A DNA stretch of 5,586 nucleotides from Selenomonas sp. (GTDB lineage Bacteria; Bacillota_C; Negativicutes; Selenomonadales; Selenomonadaceae), in the NCBI RefSeq assembly GCF_024693525.1, contig NZ_JAILKR010000109.1:1-5586 (forward strand), read 5' to 3'. The position numbers and the translations under genes are program-made. This document shows positions 1-5,586 of this stretch, piece after piece. The notes under the pieces were generated by a model. That model ran no database searches, had not been told where the DNA came from, and was given only the letters and a program-made list of their open reading frames with translations. Numbering within the stretch: the stretch's first letter is position 1; each line of letters begins with the position of its first letter.

Positions 1-1797
1 GGTAAATGCCATACCATCTACCAGACGGATACGCTCCAGCCCTTCGCCATTATCTATGGATTCCGCACAGTATACCAGCGGGCCTCTCTGTACGGCCAGC
101 CTGCCGATGTTTTCCCGGACTTCCGGTGCAGCCTGATAAAGAGTTGCTTCCATCGGAAGTTCCAGACAAATCCGATCATCCTTCTGCCAACTCCGCCGCA
201 CAATCACATAACCATCATGCTTTTCATCATTTACTGCTTGACCATTCACTGACAACGTATATCCTTTCGCCCATGATGGTATCCGGAGTGCAATCCCATA
301 TCTGCCGCCTGTTTCCACCGTCAAGCCGACCTTACCCTGCCAGGGGAATTGACTTGTCATAGACAGCCTTACTTTCTTATCGGCCAAAGGCAGCTCTGCC
401 TCGGACCCCACATACAGATCCACATAGATGGTATCCGCTGCCACCGAATAGATATACGCATCCAAAGAACTGATCAACCGTGCCAGATTCGGCGGACAGC
501 AAGCACAGCCGAACCAGGCCTGCCGCGTAGTCTTGATATGGCTCTTGCCTGGGTCTTTACGGCTAAGCTCTGGTACAACCTCCAAGGGATTCACATAAAA
601 GAAGTGCCTGCCATCCAACGCCATCCCCGAAAGGACGGTATTATACAAGGCCCGTTCCATAACATCAGCATAAGCGCCATGGCCAGCCTCGTCCTTCAGC
701 ATATTATGAGCAAAGAACATCAATCCCACAGAGGCACAGGTTTCTCCATACATAGAGTCATTCGGCAAATCATAATCGGCAGTAAATGCCTCTCCTATCA
801 CGGTTGACCCCACGGCTCCAGTAATATACATCCGCTTTTCCGTAATATTCTTCCACAGCCGTCGGGCTGCCTGGCGCATTTTTGTATCCCCTTTTAACCG
901 CGCCAGCATAGCCATACCTGTACACATGTACATTACTCTTACCGCATGCCCTTCTGCCGTTTCCTGCTCCAGAATCGGTTTATGGTTCTGATAGTAACTA
1001 TCCTTGAACCCTTCCATCCCCTCGATAAGCACGGAGGTATCCGCATCTGCCTGGCACTGCTTACGGAAGAAATCCGGGTCCTTGCCCCGCTGATAGAGGA
1101 AATACCGGCCCAGTTCCAGATAACGCTTATTGCCAACAGTTTCATACAAACGGAACAAGGCCAGCTCAATCTCTTCATGGCCATCATAGCCATGAATCTT
1201 ACTCTCCTCCGGACCAAAATGGCGATCCAGGCAATCGGCCAACCGGCAGGCAGTATCGAGTACCAGCTGGTTGCCTGTCGCCTTGTGATAAGCCACCGCT
1301 GCCTCAATGAAATGACCGGCACAATAAAGCTCATGGCTTTGGTACAGCCGCTTAAATTTGCGTTCCGGTGCTTCCACCGTAAAATACGTGCCTAAATAGC
1401 CATCTTCCTCCTGCGCAGCGGCAATGAGCTCCACCACACTGTCTGCTGCCTCCCGAAGCTCTTTGTCCTCCGGAACCCTAGCCAGCGTATAAGCAACAGC
1501 TTCCAGCCATTTATACACATCACTATCCTGAAAGACCATCCCATAGTGATGCCCTCGGCTGCGTCCTGCGGCAATCTTAAAGTTTTCGATTGCATGACTT
1601 TTTTCCGAAGGAATATAATCTGCATCCCGCTCTTTGGCAATCTCGATATCTTCTAAGTCATTGAGCACCCGCCACTGATAAGGGAGCATTTCCGTGCGGA
1701 TAAGTTCCATATAGTTCAGCCAGAACTTATCCGTAACTTTTACCTGGGCAGTATCCTCTGATATTGTATGATTTAACGCTGCTGAAGTTTTCATCAT
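1..1797 (-). CDS. GH127 (DUF1680) beta-L-arabinofuranosidase, cytosolic, C-terminus beyond the window
   Basis: The frame is open from ATG at 1797 to the left edge (599 codons, no stop). Characterised members such as Bifidobacterium HypBA1 have about 658 residues, so some 50-60 are probably missing. Family knowledge: a retaining enzyme that uses a zinc-bound cysteine nucleophile to release L-arabinose from beta-L-arabinofuranosides. Seen here: an N-terminal helical catalytic domain with QSHELYCAGHF (His155), DGHEEIEL (His207), EGHAVR (His284), GEAFT (Glu336), YGETCASVG (Glu352, Cys354) and CACCPPN (Cys431, Cys433, Cys434). From memory these match HypBA1 His142, His194, His270, Glu322, Glu338/Cys340 and Cys415/417/418 at a steady offset of 13-16. 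Beta-sandwich sequence follows from about residue 450. There is no signal peptide or membrane segment, so it acts in the cytoplasm. The start overlaps the symporter stop in an ATGA, suggesting translational coupling; a second ATG follows at once, and no clear Shine-Dalgarno precedes it. The exact substrate linkage is not shown; related families GH142 and GH146 are less likely. Confidence 0.93.
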   Translation of the reverse strand, partial: MMKTSAALNHTISEDTAQVKVTDKFWLNYMELIRTEMLPYQWRVLNDLEDIEIAKERDADYIPSEKSHAIENFKIAAGRSRGHHYGMVFQDSDVYKWLEAVAYTLARVPEDKELREAADSVVELIAAAQEEDGYLGTYFTVEAPERKFKRLYQSHELYCAGHFIEAAVAYHKATGNQLVLDTACRLADCLDRHFGPEESKIHGYDGHEEIELALFRLYETVGNKRYLELGRYFLYQRGKDPDFFRKQCQADADTSVLIEGMEGFKDSYYQNHKPILEQETAEGHAVRVMYMCTGMAMLARLKGDTKMRQAARRLWKNITEKRMYITGAVGSTVIGEAFTADYDLPNDSMYGETCASVGLMFFAHNMLKDEAGHGAYADVMERALYNTVLSGMALDGRHFFYVNPLEVVPELSRKDPGKSHIKTTRQAWFGCACCPPNLARLISSLDAYIYSVAADTIYVDLYVGSEAELPLADKKVRLSMTSQFPWQGKVGLTVETGGRYGIALRIPSWAKGYTLSVNGQAVNDEKHDGYVIVRRSWQKDDRICLELPMEATLYQAAPEVRENIGRLAVQRGPLVYCAESIDNGEGLERIRLVDGMAFT

Positions 1798-3134
1798 TGC
1801 TGTGCGAGGGCTTCCAAGACCTCTTCCTCCTTTGCTTCATAGTGACTGTAAAATAACATAGGGACAATGCCGATAGCAAAAATCGCCGCTGGCAGCCAGA
1901 TAAATACCACCTGAATCCCCAGCAAAGCCGTTGCCGATTGAACGGCATTCGGCACATAGCCAAAGGCATCCATAATCATAGCAGGTATGAAACCACCGAT
2001 GCCAGAACCGGCCTTAATGCAGAAAGCACTGCCGATGGCCGTCAGGAAACCACTGGCGCGGATGCCAGTCTTCCACTCCCCATAATCCACAGTATCGGAA
2101 AGCATGGCAAATGGCATAGAGCAGGCAATCCCCTGGCCAATGCAGCTTATGCACCAGAAAGGAATCAGCACCGATAGATTTGCCCCCGCGAAGTACATAC
2201 CGATATGCCCCACGATAGCAAGGACAAAACCGATAATCATGGTAGTATGTTTACTGGTATGACGAACCAGGAACGGAATGGAAAGCATCCCCAGTACCTG
2301 TATAACCATAAAACCATTGATCATAGCGGCAATCCCCTTGTCGCCCAGCACATACTGACAATAATAAACCACGGTAGACTGACGGATCGTAAGCGCAATC
2401 CAGAAAATGAGATTGGCCAATACCAGAATCATCCACGGCCAGTTCCCCTTAACCGCCTTAATGCTGTCTTTTATGGGAATACGTTTAATCTTTTCTACAT
2501 TTACTTCCCGCAAATTACGAAAAGCCACAAACAAGAGCACCGCCGCAATGACACCAAAAAACGCCAGCGTCATAGAAAAGCCCAGCTGATCATTGCCACC
2601 GCCAAAGTAAGCAACCAAAGGCAGCGTAAAGGTCATGCAAATGAAGGCACCTACATTACCACCAACCATGCGAAAGGTGTTAAGTACCACCCGTTCCTCC
2701 GAGTTATGGGACAAGTTGGGCAGGATCGAAGTGATTGCCGTTTGAATTCCCGTATAGATAACACCAGCCGCAATATACGTAACCGCCGCATACGCTACCT
2801 TAGCAGTCCCGCTTAAATCCGGCGTTGTAAAGGTCAGCCACATAAATACTGCAAACGGCACACACAACCATAGGAAATATGGTCTGCTTTGGCCATATTT
2901 CGTCTTCGTGTGGTCTACGATAAAGCCCCACACAGGCGCATCAACAGCATCCAGCAATCTGGTAGCCAATAGCAACGTACCAGTTACCGCAACAGACAAG
3001 CCAAACACATCCGTGTAAAAATAAAGCAGGAAGGAACCAATGATGCAATACAGCAAATTCCCGCAGCCATCCGTAAGAGCATAACTTAACCGGCTGCGCA
3101 ATTCTGTTTTCTCCGCGACCTTTTCTCCAGACAT
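1794..3134 (-). CDS. GPH-family (MelB-like) sugar:cation symporter
   Basis: A 446-residue inner-membrane protein with about 12 hydrophobic segments, the usual size for glycoside-pentoside-hexuronide symporters (TC 2.A.2). Hallmarks seen: LLYFYTDVFGLS (about 36-47), RLLDAVDAPVWGFIVD (59-74), the basic cytoplasmic loop HTKTKYGQSRP (75-85), R155 in TFRMVGGN, and the C-terminal signature SDTVDYGEWKTGIRA (346-360) followed by Lys374. Aligned from memory with E. coli MelB, several acidic positions of the cation site differ: Asp19 is Asn26, Asn58 is Asp65, Asp59 is Ala66 and Asp124 is Gln131. The coupling ion or substrate may therefore differ. It is the first gene of the operon, with AAGGAGGA 6 nt before the ATG, and its stop overlaps the hydrolase start by 4 nt. 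The pairing with a cytosolic beta-L-arabinofuranosidase suggests import of an arabinofuranosyl di- or oligosaccharide. The substrate is inferred, the family is secure. Confidence 0.93.
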   Translation of the reverse strand: MSGEKVAEKTELRSRLSYALTDGCGNLLYCIIGSFLLYFYTDVFGLSVAVTGTLLLATRLLDAVDAPVWGFIVDHTKTKYGQSRPYFLWLCVPFAVFMWLTFTTPDLSGTAKVAYAAVTYIAAGVIYTGIQTAITSILPNLSHNSEERVVLNTFRMVGGNVGAFICMTFTLPLVAYFGGGNDQLGFSMTLAFFGVIAAVLLFVAFRNLREVNVEKIKRIPIKDSIKAVKGNWPWMILVLANLIFWIALTIRQSTVVYYCQYVLGDKGIAAMINGFMVIQVLGMLSIPFLVRHTSKHTTMIIGFVLAIVGHIGMYFAGANLSVLIPFWCISCIGQGIACSMPFAMLSDTVDYGEWKTGIRASGFLTAIGSAFCIKAGSGIGGFIPAMIMDAFGYVPNAVQSATALLGIQVVFIWLPAAIFAIGIVPMLFYSHYEAKEEEVLEALAQQ

Positions 3135-3140
3135 TAAAAC

Positions 3141-3148
3141 TCCTCCTT
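3141..3148 (-). promoter_or_regulatory. Ribosome binding site of the symporter gene
   Basis: On the minus strand AAGGAGGA lies 6 nt upstream of the ATG at 3134. It is a near-perfect Shine-Dalgarno sequence and supports that start. It is also the only strong ribosome binding site of the two-gene operon. Confidence 0.9.
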
Positions 3149-3170
3149 CTGATTTTTAAATTGATTTTTT

Positions 3171-3178
3171 GACGCGTC
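3171..3178. promoter_or_regulatory. GACGCGTC palindrome in the symporter leader, possible operator
   Basis: A perfect 8-bp palindrome with a central CG, set in TTGACGCGTCCA (10 of 12 positions symmetric). It lies about 13-20 nt downstream of the predicted transcription start of the symporter operon and 37 nt before the ATG. A central CpG is typical of LacI-type operators, and the location would suit a repressor. It is short and does not match a full cre consensus, so the function is a guess. Confidence 0.3.
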
Positions 3179-3197
3179 CATTAAAATCCATGCCCTA

Positions 3198-3226
3198 ATT
3201 ATAAGCGTATCTGCTCTTTGATAATA
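3198..3226 (-). promoter_or_regulatory. Predicted promoter of the symporter-hydrolase operon
   Basis: On the minus strand a perfect TATAAT (3203-3198) is preceded, 17 nt upstream, by TATTAT (3226-3221), a poor -35 box. The predicted start is near 3191, giving a leader of about 57 nt. A consensus -10 with a weak -35 is what an activator-dependent promoter often looks like. The nearest arm of the 13-bp inverted repeat is centred about 72 nt upstream of the start, a typical place for an AraC-type activator. This is predicted from sequence only. Confidence 0.55.
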
Positions 3227-3256
3227 GACATTCCGTTCACCATTTATAGGACGATA

Positions 3257-3269
3257 TTATCCGACAAAA
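3257..3269. promoter_or_regulatory. Left arm of a 13-bp inverted repeat, probable regulator site
   Basis: TTATCCGACAAAA here is the exact reverse complement of 3350-3362. Allowing one mismatch the match extends to 15 of 16 (3254-3269 with 3350-3365). The arm lies about 72 nt upstream of the predicted symporter start and just upstream of the araC -35 region. I infer a binding site for the AraC-type protein encoded next door. Confidence 0.6.
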
Positions 3270-3280
3270 TACTACAAAAT

Positions 3281-3310
3281 TGGACTGATTCGCCGAAAAC
3301 ATGCTATAAT
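3281..3310 (+). promoter_or_regulatory. Predicted promoter of the araC-type gene
   Basis: A perfect TATAAT at 3305-3310 carries an extended -10 (TGC just upstream). TGGACT at 3281-3286 is a 4-of-6 match to the -35 with an 18-nt spacer. The predicted start is near 3317, giving a leader of about 70 nt to the ATG at 3388. The palindrome TTCGCCGAA (3289-3297) falls in the spacer and TTCGGACGAA (3313-3322) straddles the start, so the promoter could be autoregulated. Confidence 0.6.
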
Positions 3311-3349
3311 TATTCGGACGAAACCATAAAAAATCGATAAATCGCTCTC

Positions 3350-3362
3350 TTTTGTCGGATAA
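3350..3362. promoter_or_regulatory. Right arm of the 13-bp inverted repeat
   Basis: TTTTGTCGGATAA is the exact inverse of 3257-3269. It sits in the 5' leader of the araC-type gene, about 35 nt downstream of the predicted start. Protein bound here could block transcription, and a protein bridging both arms could form a loop of about 93 bp holding the araC promoter. The arm overlaps the upstream TTG (3352), which is one reason that codon is not taken as the start. Confidence 0.55.
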
Positions 3363-3373
3363 AATTAACCATT

Positions 3374-3378
3374 GGAGG
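3374..3378 (+). promoter_or_regulatory. Ribosome binding site fixing the araC-type start at 3388
   Basis: GGAGG (in TTGGAGGC) lies 9 nt upstream of the ATG at 3388. The in-frame TTG at 3352 has no purine-rich sequence before it. The site therefore decides the start in favour of the 296-residue product. Confidence 0.8.
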
Positions 3379-3387
3379 CAATTTCAA

Positions 3388-4278
3388 ATGTATCTAATAT
3401 TCTCCTGTCCGCCGCTTCCCTACCTGATTGTCGGCGGTATGTCCACATTCCGTATCGGTGACCGGCACCTACGGCGGACCCTGCCCCATACCTTTGACCT
3501 TATCTATGTCCATCAAGGGGAACTATTTATGGAAGAAAACAGCCAAAGATTCACGGTTACAGCCGGGCAATTCCTTATCCTGCCTCCCAATCGGCTGCAT
3601 CGCGGCACTAAACCCTGCCGCACAGAAACCATCTTCCATTGGCTGCATTTTTATACCACCGGAACCTTTTCCTGTACAGATGCACCCGTACGCGATTCCA
3701 ACGTCATCCAAAAAAGTTCCCAACAATTTGAAAAAAAGCCCTTCCACATTTCACTGCCACAATATGGCAGGATACTAGAAGAGCTTCAACCGAATATGCT
3801 GGATATCATGGAACAAATCACACAAGTACGCATTGACCGCAAGGAAAATAGCAAACGCTTCTCAGATAACACGATTCCCCAACTGAAACTACAACAACTT
3901 TTTTTCACCCTGCTCACCTATATCGGGGAATCCAGTCTCGACAAGCAGCCCCGCGATGCAACCGCTGAAATCTTTGCCTTCCTGAACGACCATTACCAAG
4001 AGGACTTGCATCTAAATGACATTGCCGATCACTTCTCCTTTCATCCCGCCTATGTGATCCGATTACTCAAGAAGCGCTATCAAAAAACACCTGGCCAAAT
4101 CATTCAGCAGCTGCGTCTGGAAAAAGCAGCGCAAATGCTCACATCCAGCAGCACATCCATCCAAGCGATAGCCTATGAGAACGGCTTCAACGATAGCGGC
4201 TACTTTGCCCGGCTTTTCAAACGACACTATGGCGTAACCCCTCATCAATGGCGCAACAACGAAAATGGAGCGAATTAA
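3388..4278 (+). CDS. AraC/XylS-family transcriptional regulator
   Basis: A 296-residue DNA-binding regulator of the usual two-domain form. The N-terminal half (about 15-90) is a cupin-like sugar-sensing domain, with LIYVHQGEL, the turn TAGQFLILPPNRLHRG and FHWLHF. The C-terminal half carries two helix-turn-helix units: LNDIADHFSFHPAYVIRLLKK (209-229) and SIQAIAYENGFNDSGYFARLFK (257-278), closing with YGVTPHQWR. The gene is divergent from the symporter-hydrolase operon across a shared control region with a long inverted repeat, so it most likely activates that operon in response to the imported sugar or a product of it. An upstream in-frame TTG at 3352 would add 12 residues but lacks a ribosome binding site and lies inside the repeat. 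Its last codons overlap antisense RHS-derived sequence, so the extreme C-terminus (after about Asn291) may have been altered by a rearrangement. No terminator is seen after it. The ligand is inferred. Confidence 0.9.
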   Translation: MYLIFSCPPLPYLIVGGMSTFRIGDRHLRRTLPHTFDLIYVHQGELFMEENSQRFTVTAGQFLILPPNRLHRGTKPCRTETIFHWLHFYTTGTFSCTDAPVRDSNVIQKSSQQFEKKPFHISLPQYGRILEELQPNMLDIMEQITQVRIDRKENSKRFSDNTIPQLKLQQLFFTLLTYIGESSLDKQPRDATAEIFAFLNDHYQEDLHLNDIADHFSFHPAYVIRLLKKRYQKTPGQIIQQLRLEKAAQMLTSSSTSIQAIAYENGFNDSGYFARLFKRHYGVTPHQWRNNENGAN

Positions 4279-5378
4279 TCTTGTGATATTTCCGTCCTCT
4301 TTTTCTGCGATTACTTCCTTATTCTCGTTGAAGATGAACTGCACGAGCTTGCCGTTTTCTTCCATTTCATAGCGCAGGCCTTCGGCGTCGTAGCGGTTTA
4401 TTTGCGTTAGGCCCACTTTCGTCGTTACTTTGCTGGTTCTGCGGAACGCGTCGCATTCGTAGGTGGTGTTGCCATCACTTAGCAGATTGCCTGCGTTATC
4501 GTAGCGATAGGTTTCAACCTGTCCGTTGACAGTTTGACTTGTCAATCGGTTGTTGCCGTCGTATCGGTAGGTGTTCTAGGCAATGATTTTGTCGGGCGTG
4601 GCTACCGTCAGGCTCGTTATATTCTTATCCGCGTCATAGGCAATATCCTGCCACATGCCGTTGGCGTGGGTTATCTTTTGGATGGCGCCATCGGCATCGC
4701 GGGTAAATTTGACCATTGACTGGTCAAGTTCGTTGCATATGTCAACCAGCTGATTTGACTTGTCAAATCGGTAGCTGACTTGCCGGCCTGTAATGTCAGT
4801 CTGGCTTATCTTACGGCCCAGCTCATCGTAGGTATAGGCCAGAAGTGTCCTACCGCTGGCTTTCTTATTGAGCAGCAAGCCGTCTTTGTCGTAGCTGTAA
4901 CGGTAGTCCATGCCATTAGCTATGGCGGCAGTGAGCTGGCCATTAGGTGCATATTCATAGACATTGCGCAAATCGCCAGCTTTTCTTTCGACGAGACTGC
5001 CGTAGACATTCCACTGGTACTCATTCGTTATACCATTTCGGTCTTGGAATTGGATTAGTTCCCGTCGGCTGTGTAGAGATACTGCTCCTGACTGCCATCC
5101 GGATAGGTTATGGCTTTCAGCCGGTTGTTGTCATCGTATGCATAGATGCGCTTGTTGCCATTGCCATCCACGGCTTCGATGATATTGCCTGCAAAGTCAT
5201 AGGCGTAGTTTTCTTTGCTGCCGTCAGCTTTGCGGATTTCCGTGATGCGGCCCCAGCTGTCGAGAACGTAGCTCGTTTCATTGCCGTTGCCGTCAACGAT
5301 GCCTGTGACATTGCCCTGAGCATCGTACGCGCGCCGCGTCCTCACGACCTGATAGAAATACTTGTTGCCCATCATCAT
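4267..5378 (-). pseudogene. Remnant of a YD-repeat/RHS protein, with a frameshift, a nonsense codon and both ends missing
   Basis: About 14 successive YD units of roughly 20 residues can be read, among them YAYDFAGNIIEAVDGNGN, YTYDELGRKISQ, YRFDKSNQL, YRYDGNNRL and YRYDNAGNLL. Such repeats build the hollow beta-shell that encases the C-terminal toxin of RHS proteins. Two lesions break the frame. At about 5056 the frame ends GGG AAC TAA, while the frame one base back continues as LIQFQDRNGITNEYQW, so one base (probably a C) has been lost. At 4576-4578 an amber TAG sits inside IIA-stop-NTYRYDGNNRL with homology on both sides. Clear repeat sequence starts near 5342; the ATGs at 5378-5370 have only a weak AGGA upstream. 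It stops after NITRLIRS at 4267. There is no signal peptide, no N-terminal domain, no conserved pre-toxin segment and no toxin. A functional product is very unlikely. It could be an orphan RHS core fragment left by recombination. Confidence 0.88.
4534..4767. repeat. Cluster of three TTGACNNGTCAA palindromes
   Basis: TTGACTTGTCAA (4534-4545), TTGACTGGTCAA (4716-4727) and a longer one, GATTTGACTTGTCAAATC (4752-4769; 8-bp arms around TT), lie within 236 bp of the YD remnant. They are read in two different frames of the repeat protein (LTSQ versus LDQS and FDKS), so repeat-protein conservation alone does not obviously explain them. A related TGACTTGTCA occurs at 350-359 in the hydrolase gene. They could be chance, or sites for a DNA-binding protein. 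Confidence 0.45.
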
Positions 5379-5398
5379 GGATAATATCCTAATATCAT

Positions 5399-5430
5399 AA
5401 AAAGGCCACAAGTCTTCTTATGGCCTTTTA
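5399..5430 (-). terminator. Factor-independent terminator
   Basis: A 9-bp stem, AAAAGGCCA (5400-5408) with TGGCCTTTT (5421-5429), extends by 3 further pairs past one mismatch to a 4-nt loop. On the minus strand the stem runs into TTTTT, and it begins 18 nt after the stop of the small gene at 5447, so it ends that transcript. The plus-strand T run is also fair (TTTT then ATAAC), so it may work both ways. It separates the small gene from the YD remnant. Confidence 0.8.
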
Positions 5431-5446
5431 TAACATTTTTCAAGGA

Positions 5447-5586
5447 CTATTTATTCATTTTCATTTGTCCTAATATAAAATCAACACTTCGGCTAAACAT
5501 ATCATAATCTTCATCTTTTATTTCTTCCAACAAATCAATTATATACTTTCTATTTTTTTGTGGTAAAGCATCCATTACACTTGGAA
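5447..5586 (-). CDS. 3' end of an AT-rich small gene, unknown family, possibly immunity-like
   Basis: The frame is open from the right edge (first full codon at 5584) to TAG at 5449-5447, giving 45 residues that read PSVMDALPQK, then a stretch containing YIIDLLEEIKDEDYDMF and ending LGQMKMNK. It looks helical, acidic in the middle and soluble. An ATG lies at the fourth visible codon but has no ribosome binding site, so the start is probably outside the window. I do not recognise the family. The sequence is only about 27% GC (5461-5586), against about 47% in the neighbouring YD remnant, and it is followed at once by a terminator. Small AT-rich genes next to RHS sequence are often immunity genes for the RHS toxin tip. 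That role is an inference from position and composition only. Confidence 0.6.
   Translation of the reverse strand, partial: PSVMDALPQKNRKYIIDLLEEIKDEDYDMFSRSVDFILGQMKMNK

Noticed and set aside
349..1395. Plus-strand open frames of about 150 codons (349-807 and 946-1395)
   Set aside because: They are opposite strongly conserved GH127 motifs and show no protein-like pattern of their own.
939..1640. Minus-strand open frames at 939-1334 and 1392-1640
   Set aside because: They are out-of-frame readings of the GH127 gene, whose own frame is open throughout and carries the catalytic residues.
2205..2816. 203-codon plus-strand open frame opposite the symporter
   Set aside because: It is antisense to a clear GPH symporter, its translation is rich in His, Asn and Arg without any domain, and it has no ribosome binding site.
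3135..3387. Riboswitch or small RNA gene in the divergent intergenic region
   Set aside because: No conserved aptamer-like folding pattern or terminator hairpin is seen; the repeats are better explained as protein-binding sites.
4063..4266. Extension of the last YD frame beyond 4267 towards 4063
   Set aside because: This part is the antisense of the araC helix-turn-helix region and has no YD character, so the RHS homology is taken to end at 4267.
4576..4578. Amber codon read as pyrrolysine or by suppression
   Set aside because: There is no sign of a pyrrolysine system, and the gene is already frameshifted and truncated.
5050..5062. Programmed -1 frameshift at GGGAACTAA
   Set aside because: The shift would need GGG-AAC to re-pair as CGG-GAA, which is not a slippery heptamer, and a nonsense codon follows further down; simple decay is more likely.
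4947..5384. 145-codon plus-strand open frame opposite the YD remnant
   Set aside because: It is a valine- and isoleucine-rich reading of the complement of YD repeats; such long antisense frames are usual for this repeat type.
5399..5430. Inverted repeat as the end of an insertion sequence
   Set aside because: It has the stem, loop and T run of a terminator directly after a stop codon, and there is no transposase or second copy in the window.
1..5586. tRNA, rRNA or CRISPR array
   Set aside because: No cloverleaf, rRNA-like stretch or regularly spaced identical repeats were found; the only regular periodicity is that of the YD protein repeats.

Overview
The window (about 5.6 kb, roughly 45-50% GC except for an AT-rich right end) looks like a sugar-utilisation locus from a low-to-mid GC Firmicute. 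The GPH symporter, the AraC regulator, the cytosolic DUF1680 hydrolase and the style of the YD-repeat remnant make a Negativicute such as Selenomonas my best guess. This is an inference; no rRNA or housekeeping marker is present.

Left part (1-3134, minus strand): a two-gene operon. The promoter-proximal gene is a 446-residue GPH-family (MelB-like) symporter. Its stop codon overlaps the start of the second gene in an ATGA (1797-1794). The second gene is a GH127/DUF1680 beta-L-arabinofuranosidase with the zinc/cysteine catalytic site intact. It runs off the left edge with 599 codons visible. No export signal is seen, so the likely scheme is uptake of a small arabinofuranosyl-containing sugar by the symporter and its cleavage to L-arabinose in the cytoplasm.

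Centre (3135-3387): a divergent control region. It has a TATAAT for each direction, the one for the symporter with a poor -35. It also holds a 13-bp perfect inverted repeat whose two arms are 80 bp apart, smaller TTCG/CGAA palindromes and a GACGCGTC palindrome in the symporter leader. The plus-strand gene 3388-4278 encodes an AraC-type regulator, presumably the sugar-responsive activator of the operon.

Right part (4267-5378, minus strand): about 1.1 kb of YD/RHS-repeat coding sequence with no N-terminal region and no C-terminal toxin tip. It is broken by one frameshift and one in-frame amber codon and ends exactly against the araC stop codon. Further right is a factor-independent terminator (5399-5430). 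Beyond it is the 3' end of an AT-rich small gene (5447-5586) of unknown family, placed where an RHS immunity gene could lie. I interpret the right part as decayed accessory DNA from an RHS locus that has landed against the arabinoside cluster.
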